Assembly: GCA_900239685.1 (NCBI GenBank)
Contig: OENT01000379.1
Span: 61,082 to 125,081, forward strand
DNA from: Rotaria macrura
Lineage: Eukaryota > Rotifera > Eurotatoria > Philodinida > Philodinidae
Reading direction: 5' to 3'
Length of the DNA: 64,000 nucleotides
The translations under genes were made by a program, and so were the position numbers. The notes below the pieces were generated by a model. The model saw only the letters and a list, made by a program, of their open reading frames with translations, was not told the origin of the DNA and ran no database searches. Numbering within the stretch: position 1 is the stretch's first letter; each line of letters starts with the position of its first letter. Of the stretch, positions 24,036 to 36,963 are shown piece after piece.

Positions 24036-27000
24036 AAATTTGTCAAAGAATTGTAACACAATGAAGGTTAATCGAGCGAAAATTGTTTATATGATCAATG
24101 TAGATAATCGGATTGAAATTCAATTGTCTTCTAAAAGTCATTTAATATTATCCATAAATTCAAACGATCTATTCGAATCAAACAGTGACACACGAAAGAT
24201 TTATAATTTACTTAGGATACTTTTTAAGTAGTCGAATAATGTTGTTCTCACATGATTGCAGCAATTGAATATCGTCATTGAGTAAAAATTTTGCTCTGAG
24301 CGTTAAATATACCCTTTAGGTTAACTTAATTATCCGTAAACGTTCTGTAATTTATTCATTACAATTTTTATAAACTTCTATGATCTCATACGAGAATGTT
24401 TACTATCAATAATTGTGACATATATGCGTGTATTAGTCGTAGTCGTTCTTCACATTTGTTCCACTAGTCAATTGCATAATTGATGTTCTCTCTTGAGAAA
24501 AATTGATGAAAAGAATGTCAAACATAAAAATGTAAAAGATTTGTTCGTCATGTAATAAATCTTTGGAAGTTTCCTCCTATGGTTCTAGCAACTTGTCTTT
24601 CGTATTTAGATTTCATTGGAGTATTCTTAAAAGACTTTTATTAGACATCATATCCGTGCAATTGGTCATAATGACATGATACAGTTCATTCTTAATATGC
24701 TGCGTACTCAACAGTGTGATTTTAGTTGATCACATTCATGAGTCTCAAAGAAAGAAATACATCAGAGAAACATTCTCAATCATAGGAAGCGGAAAAATAG
24801 TTTTTAGAGTTTCTCACTATCAAACATTGTTTCGATGTCCTACACAGCTTCAATGCTCGTAGATAGCGGTATTTTTACAATTTCCTACTACCTTAATGAA
24901 AATGTCATTCATAAGGTTTTCAACATAACAAAGAACATCGATTATTTCTTCTTAGAAGAAATCCAAGCGTCATTGTTAAAAATTAATTTCTACTGGAAAA
25001 CGTGTGAAAATTAATAACTATAATAAATGTTGTACTAAAAGCAGGATACAAAGAAAAAGGAAGTGAAGACAACATCGCTTAAAAGCATAGTGCAAGAATG
25101 TGTGGCAACCGAACAAAGAACTGTTTTAGTTTTTTAATGGAAAAATAAGATAATGCCATCAGTCAGGAAGTGGAAAGATGAATTTCATAGTCCAAGTAAC
25201 CATTATCAATTGATGATTTGAGTAAAATACTTCACGTAAAAATAATCCTTAGTCTTTCGTTGGGATTTGTTTCATTTTTTCAAAGAATTCAATGTTATAT
25301 TAATGGAGCGAAATGCATTTGTGTTAATGTAAAAATATAATGCAAAATCATATACGATTTTCCCTCTATCTGCACATTTTCTTTTGTTCTTCTGTGTTGC
25401 ATTGATGAAATTTTTAAAATAAATTCAATTATTTAAACGATTCGATTTATTGTTATAAATCATCATGGAAATTTGATTATAAATATATCCAATAGTAGCT
25501 AAATGATTTGAATCCAATACATTTTCAGACAACAATATTATTTAATACATTAAGTGTGTTCCTTACCAAGAAACCGATCTACGATCAAATATTATCGATA
25601 TAATACATGAAATAAATAACTCATTGCTATTGTAAAGTCATGATTACATTTGTGAAGTTGATCTTGAATTCGATCGGCGTTAGTCTATTGTTAAAAAATT
25701 GTATTGATTTTAACAAGAGAATGATCGAGTCAATCATATCGAAAAACATGCGTCATTCTCTCATCGACAATTCATGTCAATGTAATTTAAAGTAGAAACG
25801 TATGTCTTCAGCAGATGACGATGTTGAATTATTGAATGACAGTGTATTTGTTATGCCTGGTAATCAATTTTGACAATTTCTGATGACTGTCAATGCTTGT
25901 AAGACAACAGGACTAAACATGATTGCTATGATTTATTGAATGGAATATCTAAGAAAAAAAGTCGTTTGGTGATTTAGTCGAATTAGGAAAAAAAGAAGTT
26001 TTTTTATCACAAGTGTATACAAATTTTTACAAATTTGAAATCCTATGGTATTGAATCGATTTTAAGACGATGTAGTTCAGTCTTTTGATCTTATATTTTA
26101 TATGCAGTTTTAATCACAAATCTATTGTGTATATCGAAATGATGAATATTTTATTTTCGTTGCATCACTGATCAATAGATTTCTATTGACTTCATGAAAT
26201 CCGTAACTGGTAATCGAGCTGAGTAAATACTAACAACTATCGTCGCAGTCAATTGAAATACAATGACTCAAGGCGTCAACTAGATTGATACTTATTGTAC
26301 AATAAACATCCAAGGTATATATGAACAATAAAATCGTTATAACTGATCAAATTTTAAGAAGAATTCGAACAGTTCCAAAATTCAATGATGAAGAATAGCG
26401 TACAGATCAATTTATTGGGCTCGCTAATGTTTTTTTCTTAAAAACAGCATTGCATAAAAATATTCGATCTACTGTTATTTGATATATATTATATGATACG
26501 CGTAGAAGAATTTACTTTTCACAAAAAATTTGAATGATAGTTATGCCTTCTCTGAATATCGATACATATGTATGTATGTCACGAGATCAAATAAATGCCT
26601 CTGATAAAAGATACTGAGTACTAATCAATGTAAGACATACGTGATTTGAACTAAAATAATTGAAAAAATGAACGTGCGAACTACAATCATTGAATAAAAT
26701 AGTTCGAGAGAAATAATAATATAATAATAAAGATTCGTGAGAAGTTTTAAAACTAGTTTAATCAAAGTAGCAAAATGCACAATTAAATTTATACAACGAA
26801 TTTTCTAATTGTAACCATCTTCATCAGAATATAGCTTCTTGTTACGAAACTTAGCATTCTATATTCATAACAATATAGAATCATCGAAGAGCTAAATTTC
26901 AATTCCACAGTAAACTTGCATATAAGTTAAGAGTCTAATAGAATCGATATGAATTTTGATTGTTCATATCTTTTTTTTCTAATGAAATTTTGGCTTAAAT

Positions 27001-29825
27001 AAGCTCTAGTTTTTAATAATATTTTTTTTTATGCTCTACTTCAGATCTTCTCGAATAGATTTACTAAAACCTTAAAATAAACAAGCTGAACTGTTCCTAA
27101 ACGAACGCTTGTTTCATTATAGAATGTGTTTAGCAACAGTAAAGGCGTAACATCTTATAGTTTCTATTTTCAACCTAATAGCACACGTACCGTTTGACAT
27201 GAGAACTTATAACTACTCAACCACTAACTACTTCTGCGACGTTCGTATTTCACACCGATTCATCTACTCGCTCGTTCCGTTAATCAAAAGACTACGCACT
27301 GAAAGGATGCTTCTTATCATACTTCTCCGATGTCACTTGTTCTAACGTGATGCACGAGAAGGAATCGAATTACAAAGTATCACTTATTTAGTATATGATA
27401 TTTGATTGAATTTCGTTTACTTCCGTGCGTTATTATAGAGCAAAATTTTCAAGTGTTCTAGTTGCTGGAAGATCTCATTCGAAACAAAAAGAAGTATATC
27501 TATGAACAGTTTTATTTGCCTTTCATGAAATTGTTAGCAAGACTTCAAATGAATTATATAACAATAAACTAAACTAATAATTACATAATTCTAAATGTAT
27601 TTCAGCACATTATCATAGGGGATTTTTCGATAAACTTAAGAGTCTTTTTCTATTAATTAGATAGCTATGCTTCTGAAAATAAGTTCTGATTATTTCAAAC
27701 AAAAAACTAACTGTAACTATAAGAAAATCAAGTTCATATGTTTTGAACAAATCTATTTATTTTCAAGCAAATTATCTTACACATTATTACACATAGTAAA
27801 TTTCGACTAACATTCTAATTTCGTACGAAGCCACTGACTTATTTGTGTGAAAGAAAGAATTCTAAGAGATATTCAATAAATTGACAGTACTCATTAAGTG
27901 AAATATTTAAATTACTAACGACATCATAATTAATACATATATAAAATCTGTCGAATCAGAATTCTTTGTTGCTTTGACGAACTAAGGCAATTTTATTATT
28001 CAAATCTTAATATTCAATCGAATTATCAATTACATATTAACATTATCAAAGACTTGAGATGCATATCGAAGTCTTGAGGGAACTTTCTTTTGTTCAATTT
28101 TTACTCGATGACATGGTATAACCTCCTCTATGATCAACGATAGATAATATATGACAGTATTAATCAACATTCATCACAATAAAAACTAATCATATTTTGA
28201 ACAACGTGTTCAACGAGTTTCATTGAATGAAATCATCACTTTTTCTTTCTATTTCATTCACAGTCCAATAGATATCAATTTGCATTATAATGATGCATAA
28301 CGAGTAATTAGTCGTTTTCAATGCTTCGTTATTTTAACATGATTTCTTGAAATCGAATTGAAGCATACGATTGATCTAACCTAGACATACTTATTAGAAC
28401 GTATGAACTTTGAAATTGAAAAATATCAGTGATATTTCATCCACTTGGCACAACATTTTTGATCGCGTATCGCTTCGATTCAAATTTCAAATCGCTTATC
28501 TATGAGTGATTTACGATAGAATTGTTTATATCTTTAGCGGCATTTGATCTTGCAATAGCTTATGAACTTACGATAAAGTAATAGTATTCTCTGAAAAATC
28601 TATTCCGGTTGGAGAAAAATGAAACTCTCTTGAGTCATCAGTCTCTAAAAAGATTGAATTAGATATTAATATGTAAGAGTTCAATGAACATTCTAGAGAA
28701 AAGCTCTTCGTCTCAGAGACAACCGAAATCGTTTTATAAATTAAATTCTTTTACTTTGAAATAAAAACAATCATTTTGTCAATGAAAAAATTCAACACAT
28801 ATTATCACTTAATAATGCTTATATTCTAGAGCAAAAACACAAAAAGCAATTTAAAATGTCTACTGTTAGAATTTCATAGTCATTCTTTTTCAATTGTTAA
28901 GAATACTTTTATATGACCGAAGTCCTCTTATAGTTTGTTTGTCTACACTTTCATATCTGACATGTCTCGAGTTCTTGAATGTTTCATTCTATATCTTAAT
29001 GTTCAATGAAAGGTCGAGTTATCGGAGCCGATTATTTACTTGTCGCTAGGTACTTACACATCACCGCTTGACCTATATGATTAGCCAAGCATTATATTTA
29101 TTTCACCCGAAGATATGTATATTGTTGTCATTTTTACTTTGTGAATAGACAGTAACGACAAACCTTATGTCAATAAAGTGAAAGAATGATTATTTACTTT
29201 TTCTTTTGTTGTTGATACAACTTCTGTTTTGATGTCAATATGCATACTGTACGACACTTTATGAACATACTGATTAAACATACGTATAAGAAGTTATAAT
29301 GTTATCTGCATGGATAAATTCGTTTTGAGCTAATTTGCAAATAAAACGTAAATCTCTAATTATGTTTATCAACTTCTATCACACACACATTATGTCCACT
29401 CACTATTCATAGTTCGAGTGATCAATTCAAGCGTGACCTATGTTCGGACAAGTGATTACGACGTCTATATGAGACGAAGAGAACGAGAAGGATATCCTGT
29501 CAGCAATAATAATTACATATATGTATTGCTTTCTATTTTTTTTTCTTTCTTTCTCACCATTGTACATATTTCTTTATGAGTAAATATTCACACCGAGGAA
29601 AATTACAATGCATTTATTATACTACAATAAGAGAACAGAAGGGAGAAATATATAGAGAGAGATGAACCGGTAAGATAGAAGAGAAACGGTTATTTTATAC
29701 CGTATGAGCACTATTATTCCTTTTTTTTCTCATAGGTAAGAAGAATGGCAAACACTTAACCTCCCACTTATAGTGTAGATGAAAATGTGGTGACCATAAG
29801 TCTTTCTTCATTTTCTTTCTTGTTT

Positions 29826-29828
29826 TAG
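29826..29828 (+). promoter_or_regulatory. Splice acceptor 5 nt before the RING-gene start codon
   Basis: The tract TTCATTTTCTTTCTTGTTTTAG ends at 29828 and the ATG begins at 29834. A five-base leader after a strong polypyrimidine acceptor is hard to explain as a complete 5' UTR and is typical of a spliced-leader addition site. It could also end a 5' UTR intron. Confidence 0.5.
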
Positions 29829-29833
29829 TACTC

Positions 29834-32703
29834 ATGGCAGCTGCAATACCCCGTCATCTTTTGGAAACATTAGTTAATTGTCCATCGTGTTTACAACGCT
29901 ATACGGAGCCACGAGTTCTTCCAACGTGTGGCCATACTATCTGTAATGAGTTCATATCTGCTTTTTTGCTATACAAATAACAACTGTTTGCTTGTGTTCT
30001 TCTTCTAAGGTTCACTTTGTCTTGAACATGAATGGAAAGAAAAGTATAAACGTTGTTGTCCTGTTAAAACTTGTCTAAAAGAAATATGCTCAACAATAGA
30101 TTGTTTAACTGAATTACCATTAAATCAGACCGTTGTTGATCTCATCAAATCGTGTAATTTCAACGTTGAAGCAAATGGAAAGTGTCAAGTTTGTAATCAA
30201 TCTCCATCGTTTGTCAAATGTTCACATTGTTGTCTATTCGTTTGTTTCGAATGTGCTAATCTACACAGACGTGAAACGTTAACATCCTTAACAAATAATA
30301 TAAATACATTAGAACAAGAATATTTAAATATGAATGATTACATTAATCATTCACGAGAAAAACTAATTGAAACACGACAAAAATCTCTTGATCATATAAG
30401 ACATCACTATACACGTATAATTGATGAATTACGTCATGCACAAATAGCAAATGAAGAATATGTTGAAAGGCAATCCATAACATGGAATGCTGAACTGGAA
30501 ATGAACATTGATGAATATAAAGGACGTTGCGAACAAATATCGAAAACAATACAAGAATTACGAACAACAATAACCGATTGGTCGACCATTGAACAATTTA
30601 AACAATTACAAATGAAATTAAATCATTTACAAGAAGATATTCGAGAAGCAAACGAAATATTTCATGAACGCTTGCCAGATATGAAAGTATTTGAAGTTGA
30701 TCATGATGATATTCAGAAAAAGAAAAAGAAGATCAATCAAATCGATTCACCTTCTCAAACAGATGAATTGATTTTAGGCCATGGAAAAAATCATTTATCA
30801 TTTCTGTCAAGTTCAATACGAATTCAACATCTTGATGGTAGGTCATATTTATGATTAGTCTTAATTACTAAACATGTCTATTTGAATGAAGTTCTATTGT
30901 TTAAAAGAATACGACTAGAAAAAAAAACAGAGAACGTATAAACAGAAGAAAGGAAAAATCATCAAATTGATTTCATTGACTCATTATGAATGGGCGTGCT
31001 CGTTCGTACAAAGAATTCGAAGCCAAACTTTATTGTTATATTTTTGACATTTCCATGATTTCATTTCGATCTATTCACATAGCCATCAGACTTTATAAAT
31101 GTTCATTGATTAAATTTACCACAACGTTCAACAATAGAACAAAAAGTATATGTCAATGGTTTGTATATTTGACATAGCAAACAATAATATTATTTGAATA
31201 GAATATATGAGACAAAGATTCTTTTCGATCGACGTCATTAGATGTATACGTTATTTCTTCATCTATTTAAATAGATTCAACTAGTTCTGCTTCATCTTCA
31301 TCTAACAACGAGCCGATAAAACCACCGAAAACAAATCATTGCCGAGCAATAAAAAAAACTGCGAATAGCATTGGACATCATTATAAATCTTTGAATGCGA
31401 TTCCTCATCAACATCATTCAACGAAAATATCTAATACTAATAATCATCACCATGTGCCACTCGAACATCAACAGCCATTATTATCACCACGAACTATTAC
31501 TGCTAATCAACGTTCTCAAACGCCAGCTTCGAATCATTCATTATCAAAACCGATTTCAAATTCTGTTGCTGATCTTTCTTTATCGATGAATAATTCAAAA
31601 ATATCTTCAACCAATGCTCGTCTGTCTACATTTCAATCGAAATTAGATTCTTGCAATAATGAATCTTATAAAAAACTTCCTCTATCACAAAATTACGATT
31701 GGGGAATATTAGCTATAACAAATACAGACTTAGTTCTAGTTTATAATAAAGATAAAAATTCGTTAGTCATATTTGACGCTGATGGACATGAGAATGAAGT
31801 AAACAAGCAAAATAAAATAATTTTCATATGTATGAATTCAATATTTTTTTTTGTAGAGAATTCAATGGTCTGATGGTGAAATAAAAGATTTGTGTATTTA
31901 TCATGATGATAGTATTATTATCATTGGTGAACATAAGCAAGGATCATCAAAACCACTTGAATGTAAATTATATCTGTGTAATTTAACACGTAAGCAACTT
32001 GAACGTGAACGTGTTGTTGAACGTGGTCTTAATTCTCAACGTGTAACATCTGATGGAAAATTAATTTTCTATGGTTCAGAAAAAGGATGTAATAAATCAA
32101 AAATAACAGTGTTCGACCATGAATTACAATTACAAGTCACATTTGAATCTGGAGTTGAAATACGAAGTTTAGCTGTCGATTTACAGCATTGTTATATATT
32201 AGGAAAACGACGTGAACGTGAATCTGGAAGATACTTTGTTGAGAAACGTCAAAAAAACGGTGAAAAGGATACTATTTTTTAATTCCATAGTTTGAAGGAT
32301 TAATTGTTCTTTTTTTTTCAAATCATATTAGGTGAACTTGTTCGTCGTATTGATTTGTATGAATTAAACGTTGATAATATGAATCGATTAATCATCGATC
32401 CAGTAAGTCATGGTATTCTTGTCACTGATGGTGGAAATAAGAAAATATGGGCAATTGGACCAGAAGGTGAAAAGAAATCGGTACAATATCGACCATGGCG
32501 TAAGTCATTGCATACATTCTGATCTGTCATTATTTTATTATAAGACTTGTAACATTTTAGCATGGAGTTTTGGATTTTTAACAACAGATGCATTAGTTAT
32601 TTTACATGCGGGTTGTTTAACATTCCATACTGTAAGCCTTAATAAACAAACAAACAATGGTACTAAAGTGCGAAATATTATAACGAATACAGAAAAAGTT
32701 TAA
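29834..32703 (+). CDS. RING / B-box-like / coiled-coil protein with beta-propeller-like C-terminus (6 exons, 724 aa)
   Basis: Probable E3 ubiquitin ligase of TRIM-like design; substrate unknown. Exons in phase: 29834-29942, 30010-30837, 31275-31798, 31857-32259, 32332-32499, 32561-32703. RING finger at residues 16-58: CPSC, LPTCGHTICSLC, then CCPVKTC. The last pair is C-P-V-K-T-C instead of the usual C-P-x-C. A B-box-like zinc finger follows at 95-122 (CQVC...CSHC...CFECANLH). Residues about 130-255 are charged and helical (coiled coil). A His/Ser/Asn/Pro-rich linker (about 310-440) leads to a C-terminal part with repeated strand-like segments (WGILAITNTDLVLVYN, LIIDPVSHGILVTDGGNKKI, WSFGFLTTDALVILHAG) as in NHL/WD-like propellers. 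A TRIM-NHL-like role is inference; the propeller type cannot be settled by eye. Confidence 0.85.
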
Positions 32704-32992
32704 ATTACATTGGTAGACTAATTTTTAGAATCATTTTTCTTCAATCGTTTTAAAATTGTCTGCAGAATGTTTTTCATTGTGTTTCATTGTCTATGATTGT
32801 ATATTGTTGTTTTTGATTGACAAAATATTCATTTACTCTAGTGATAAACAAAGATGAGGACAACACTGAAGTATTTATGCTAGTGTCCATACAAACAAGG
32901 ATTATTCTAGTTATGCCAGATTTCTATTAACTAGTTTTTATTGTTAGTAAAAAAATAATTCGAGATACATTGTGTTTGAAACAACCATTTAC

Positions 32993-32998
32993 AATAAA
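32993..32998 (+). terminator. Candidate polyadenylation signal for the RING gene
   Basis: First AATAAA on the + strand after the stop, 290 nt downstream. Confidence 0.35.
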
Positions 32999-35037
32999 TG
33001 TAATATGAAAGAAACAGGAAAAGATGCATAACGTAGAAACCATGGGTATCTACTGGTTATTAATTAGATCGTTTCAGAATTTTAGATATATAAAGAAAAA
33101 ATTGAAAGACTTTGATTTCGATTGCTCTTAGTCTTGATAAGTTTCAAATTGAACTCTATTAGTATCGATCGAGTCAATGATAAAAAACCAGCTGATAGAG
33201 CACATTTTGTATGATTTGTTTTTCAACGCAAAATATATTCTACGGTGGTAGCTTTCATAACATCACATTCAGCTAATATCTGTTTGCATCAGTATCATGC
33301 ATTTGAGTTTTTAGATAGATCATACATATTTTAAACCATGTCTAAAATAGTAAATACGGATTTCGGTAAATGAAAGAGAAGTTTTAAAGCGATCTGCTAG
33401 ATATAAAAGTGTTGAGAATGTTAATTCTTCCAACAATAAAAGTAATAATCGAGCAACCATCGCAATGACATCTACGTCTCTACACTGTGAGTGCTATGAC
33501 GTTCCTTTCATTTCTACAATCTTGAATAGCTAATTAGAAAATTCAATTCTTTCAGAGTTCAATGCAATCAATTTAGACATAGAATAAAACTCTCATGTTC
33601 TTTGTTGACTATCTCTCTTGGATTACTACCAGATTGATTCTGTATTTTCCGAACGTGTTTATTGCGGCGTCAATTGTGCCACGTTTACCAGCTAATATAT
33701 TGTGCTCTATAACGATTGAATTGATTTTGAAGAAAACCTGAACTCTAGCACTGTCATATCACTTAACAATCGACAAAAAGAATGCAGCTGAGACTGAAAC
33801 GTACTTGTATCACATTACATTTTCATGCATTCAGTGTTTTCCTAGAGCAATGATCATGTACCCAAAAGATTGAATAGATGAAACGTTATTTTTTCTAAGC
33901 GTTTTAATCTGTGTAATTGATTTTTCATAGTATTTTTTCCTTCATCATTAAATTATGTGTGTCGATTTATGCTTCACTGTCAAAAATAAAGATGCAAAAA
34001 ATAATATTTATCTTTTGACAACCCACAATTATTGTCATAAACGAAAAGTGATTACAAGCTTTACATGATATTGTTCAATCATTTTTTTCTAATTTTTCAT
34101 GAATACAATTTTCAAAATGGACAGTGGATATAATATGTTGGCAAATTATTTCCCATTTGAGCACAGGTGAAAACTTTTCTGTTCTATCTGAACGAACACA
34201 TAATCATATTGTTGTTCTAGTAATGGGTATGTGAGTAGAGAAGTCTAGTGTTCACTCACATGCCTACTGATGATACCCTGAAGATATAATCAAAACACTT
34301 TCAATTCAATCCGATAATGAGAAATCAATGTTGAAGAATCTGTACAATAATTGTTTTTGTTTTTGTTGCATAAGATGTAGAAGAATAAATATATTATATT
34401 GTTTCTACTACATATATTTTCAACACGCTTGATAACAAAATAGGAGACATTTTCTTTTAATCTCTTACTTGATTAAGAACACAAAGATACCTATTTTTGC
34501 CTATTGAATATTGATAGATAATGGTGTATTGAACAATATTGAATAATTCAAATGAGTACAGCATAGTTTTGAACGCTTCACAATTTATTAAAGCTATTGG
34601 TACTCTTTTGAAGTTTAGAGCAATCGATTATTATTATTATAGTTGTTCAACTTTAATTTTGATCTACTTTAGGCCAATATCGTTTAGAGACAAGCCTTTA
34701 TCTCAAGAATTGATTCAAGAAGCATGATTTTACATTTTACTGGATAAGGCGAATAATGATTTGTTAAAATGCAATCGAAATCGGATTTAATAGAATATAT
34801 TGATTTGCTAAAACAACAGTAAGACTATCAGTAGATAATCATGATTCCCTTTTTCTGTTATATTCGAAAAGACATGTCTTTCTCATCGTGATATCTGACT
34901 AAGTCAGCTAAAGTCATCATGCCGTTTTTCCCCGCTCTTATTTCATACATAAACTATTTTCCCTCTGCTATATTTGTTCTCTCAATCTTTCTGTGTCCAT
35001 GAAGCACATTCAAGTGTGTTAGTTTTTTTCGTTATGA

Positions 35038-35043
35038 TTTATT
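35038..35043 (-). terminator. Candidate polyadenylation signal for the P450 gene
   Basis: TTTATT on the + strand reads AATAAA on the minus strand, 175 nt past the P450 stop. Confidence 0.35.
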
Positions 35044-35217
35044 TAAACTTGATTCGAATATGAATAAAGGCAATTTTTCATACTCAAAAGAATATGAATG
35101 ATTCACAAGTCAATAAAATGTCATAAAAAATGTTCGTTGTTCTTAGACACGTTTCGTAAGAGGAAAATTTCATAAAGCTTTTCCCTAACGGAGAAAAATT
35201 GTCCAAAAATCTTCTTG

Positions 35218-36963
35218 TCACATATTATTATGTTTGCTTCGACTTTCTAATCGAACAATAACTTGATCGGGTGCAATCACAATATATTCTTTAAGATTTT
35301 CGAATGGTTTACGGGTTTCATCACCACAATCAATAATAGAGTAATGTTTTAATAGACAAATGAGTATCATTTTTAATTCTGTCATAGCAAATCGCATTCC
35401 AATACAATTTCTCGGTCCAGCTCCGAAAGGTATCCATGCCATTGGATGACGTTTCGTAGCAAATCGCTCAGGATAAAATATATGTGGATCAACTGGACCC
35501 CAAAGATTAGAATCATAATGTAGATGAAAAATATCGACGGCCACCACTGTACCAACAGGAATGATACCAATATTTTGTATATGGCAATCTCGAGCACTCT
35601 GGCGATTGATTGCTACTGGTGCAATTGGATACATACGAAGAATTTCTCGAATAACCATATCTAAATAATCCATTTTTGATACCGTATCGTAAGATGGCTT
35701 TGTATTCACTGTATCGGAGTCGAAATACATATCGATATGTTCTTGTAATTTCCGTTGTTCATTTGGATGGAGTGCAAGAACATACGCAGCATAACCCAAT
35801 GCAGTACTCGCTGTTTCGTAACCAGCGATCACTAATATTCAATAATAATAATAATAATATAATATTAATTAATCTTCAAAATTAATTACAAGTCTTACTA
35901 AATAAATGAACATTGGAAGCAATTTCAGCTATGGTTAATTTTGGAATAAGTGAAGATTCAACTACTTTTTCATCATGTTTCAAAGTAAACGATTCAGAAT
36001 CCTGCAAGAAAGATAAAATGTGCTTCTTGAACATAAACAAGAGTATCGTACTTGAATAAAATCATCCTTCGATGCTGATCCAAGCATCAATTGCATCAAA
36101 TCAGTTCGATTATTTCCATCGATACGTTCACGTTCATCAATCAATTCATATGCTCGTTTTATAATCCATTGCGATGGTTCTTCATCAATAAAATTTCTTG
36201 TGAATGGTAATAGAATTCGAATCCAATAGCGTATGAAATTTTCTATAGCATGTAATCTATACCAAATATAATTTAATTCTGTTATAAACAATGAAAGAAG
36301 TACTAATATTTTAACACCTTTTTCTTCGCTGAATACTTTTTGTGAATGAAGTAAATATGGATCATTTATATTATTTTGCATATCTGTCTCAACGCCAAAA
36401 CCGCATGACCATATCGTATCCATAGCAAATCGTTTGAAATAAGCATAAATATCAAATGATTGCCTTTTTTTACATTCGTCAGCCATTTTAACCATAAATG
36501 CATCAATACTTTGATGAATAAGTGGTGTCATTCTTTTGAGTTTCAGTGTTGAAAATGTTGGATTAATTACCATGCGTTGTCGTTTCCAACGAAGACCATG
36601 AGCACTGAATATATGAATATCCTTGACATACCGATTTTCCAGTGGAAACGTACGACGTGAATGAAAACTTGAGAATGATTTAACAAATATATCTTGTAAT
36701 ATATCAGGATCGGATACAACTAGAATTGGCGTATGTCCTTCGAAATAGCCAAATATACGGCCATACTTTTCAGTCCAATTTTTAATCGATATTGACAAAC
36801 GTTTCGTTCGAAATAGATCTAAAAAATTGCCAAAAAATAATGTTGGCGGAGGACCGGGAATATTGAGTCCATTGAAGAAATTGTAAATATGTTGAATATG
36901 CCATAGATAGCAGATAAGGATGAACACAAGTATTACGAATAGAATACTTGTAACTAGCAACAT
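35218..36963 (-). CDS. Cytochrome P450, CYP3-clan (3 exons, 542 aa)
   Basis: Membrane-anchored haem-thiolate monooxygenase of the endoplasmic reticulum, oxidising lipophilic substrates with electrons from P450 reductase; substrate unknown. Exons on the minus strand: 36052-36963, 35899-36001, 35218-35831, in phase. A hydrophobic N-terminal anchor (residues 1-22) and the proline hinge NIPGPPP are present. Helix-C WKRQR, the I-helix AGYETAS (341-347), the K-helix E-I-L-R (401-404), the PERF-type FYPERF and the haem loop FGAGPRNCIG with axial Cys at residue 481 are all intact. GPRNCIGMRFA and AGYET(T/A)S are characteristic of CYP3A-like enzymes. The protein is slightly longer than the ~500-residue norm because of extra sequence around the exon 1/2 join. 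A trinucleotide AAT repeat sits in intron 2. Confidence 0.95.
35841..35859. repeat. (AAT)n microsatellite in P450 intron 2
   Basis: About six uninterrupted AAT units lie just upstream (minus strand) of the third-exon acceptor. Confidence 0.8.

Larger units (their letters stand above)
23885..29828. other. Long gene-free interval, 5.9 kb
   Basis: Apart from the STAG 3' UTR at its start, I see no exon, RNA gene or repeat that I can support. Open frames here are short and of AT-rich low-complexity composition. The last 100 bp carry T-rich tracts leading to the acceptor before the RING gene. Confidence 0.45.
32704..35217. other. Intergenic region between convergent RING and P450 genes
   Basis: The two flanking genes are transcribed toward each other, so this holds two 3' UTRs. 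No exon or repeat is recognised between the candidate poly(A) signals at 32993 (+) and 35038 (-). Confidence 0.45.
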
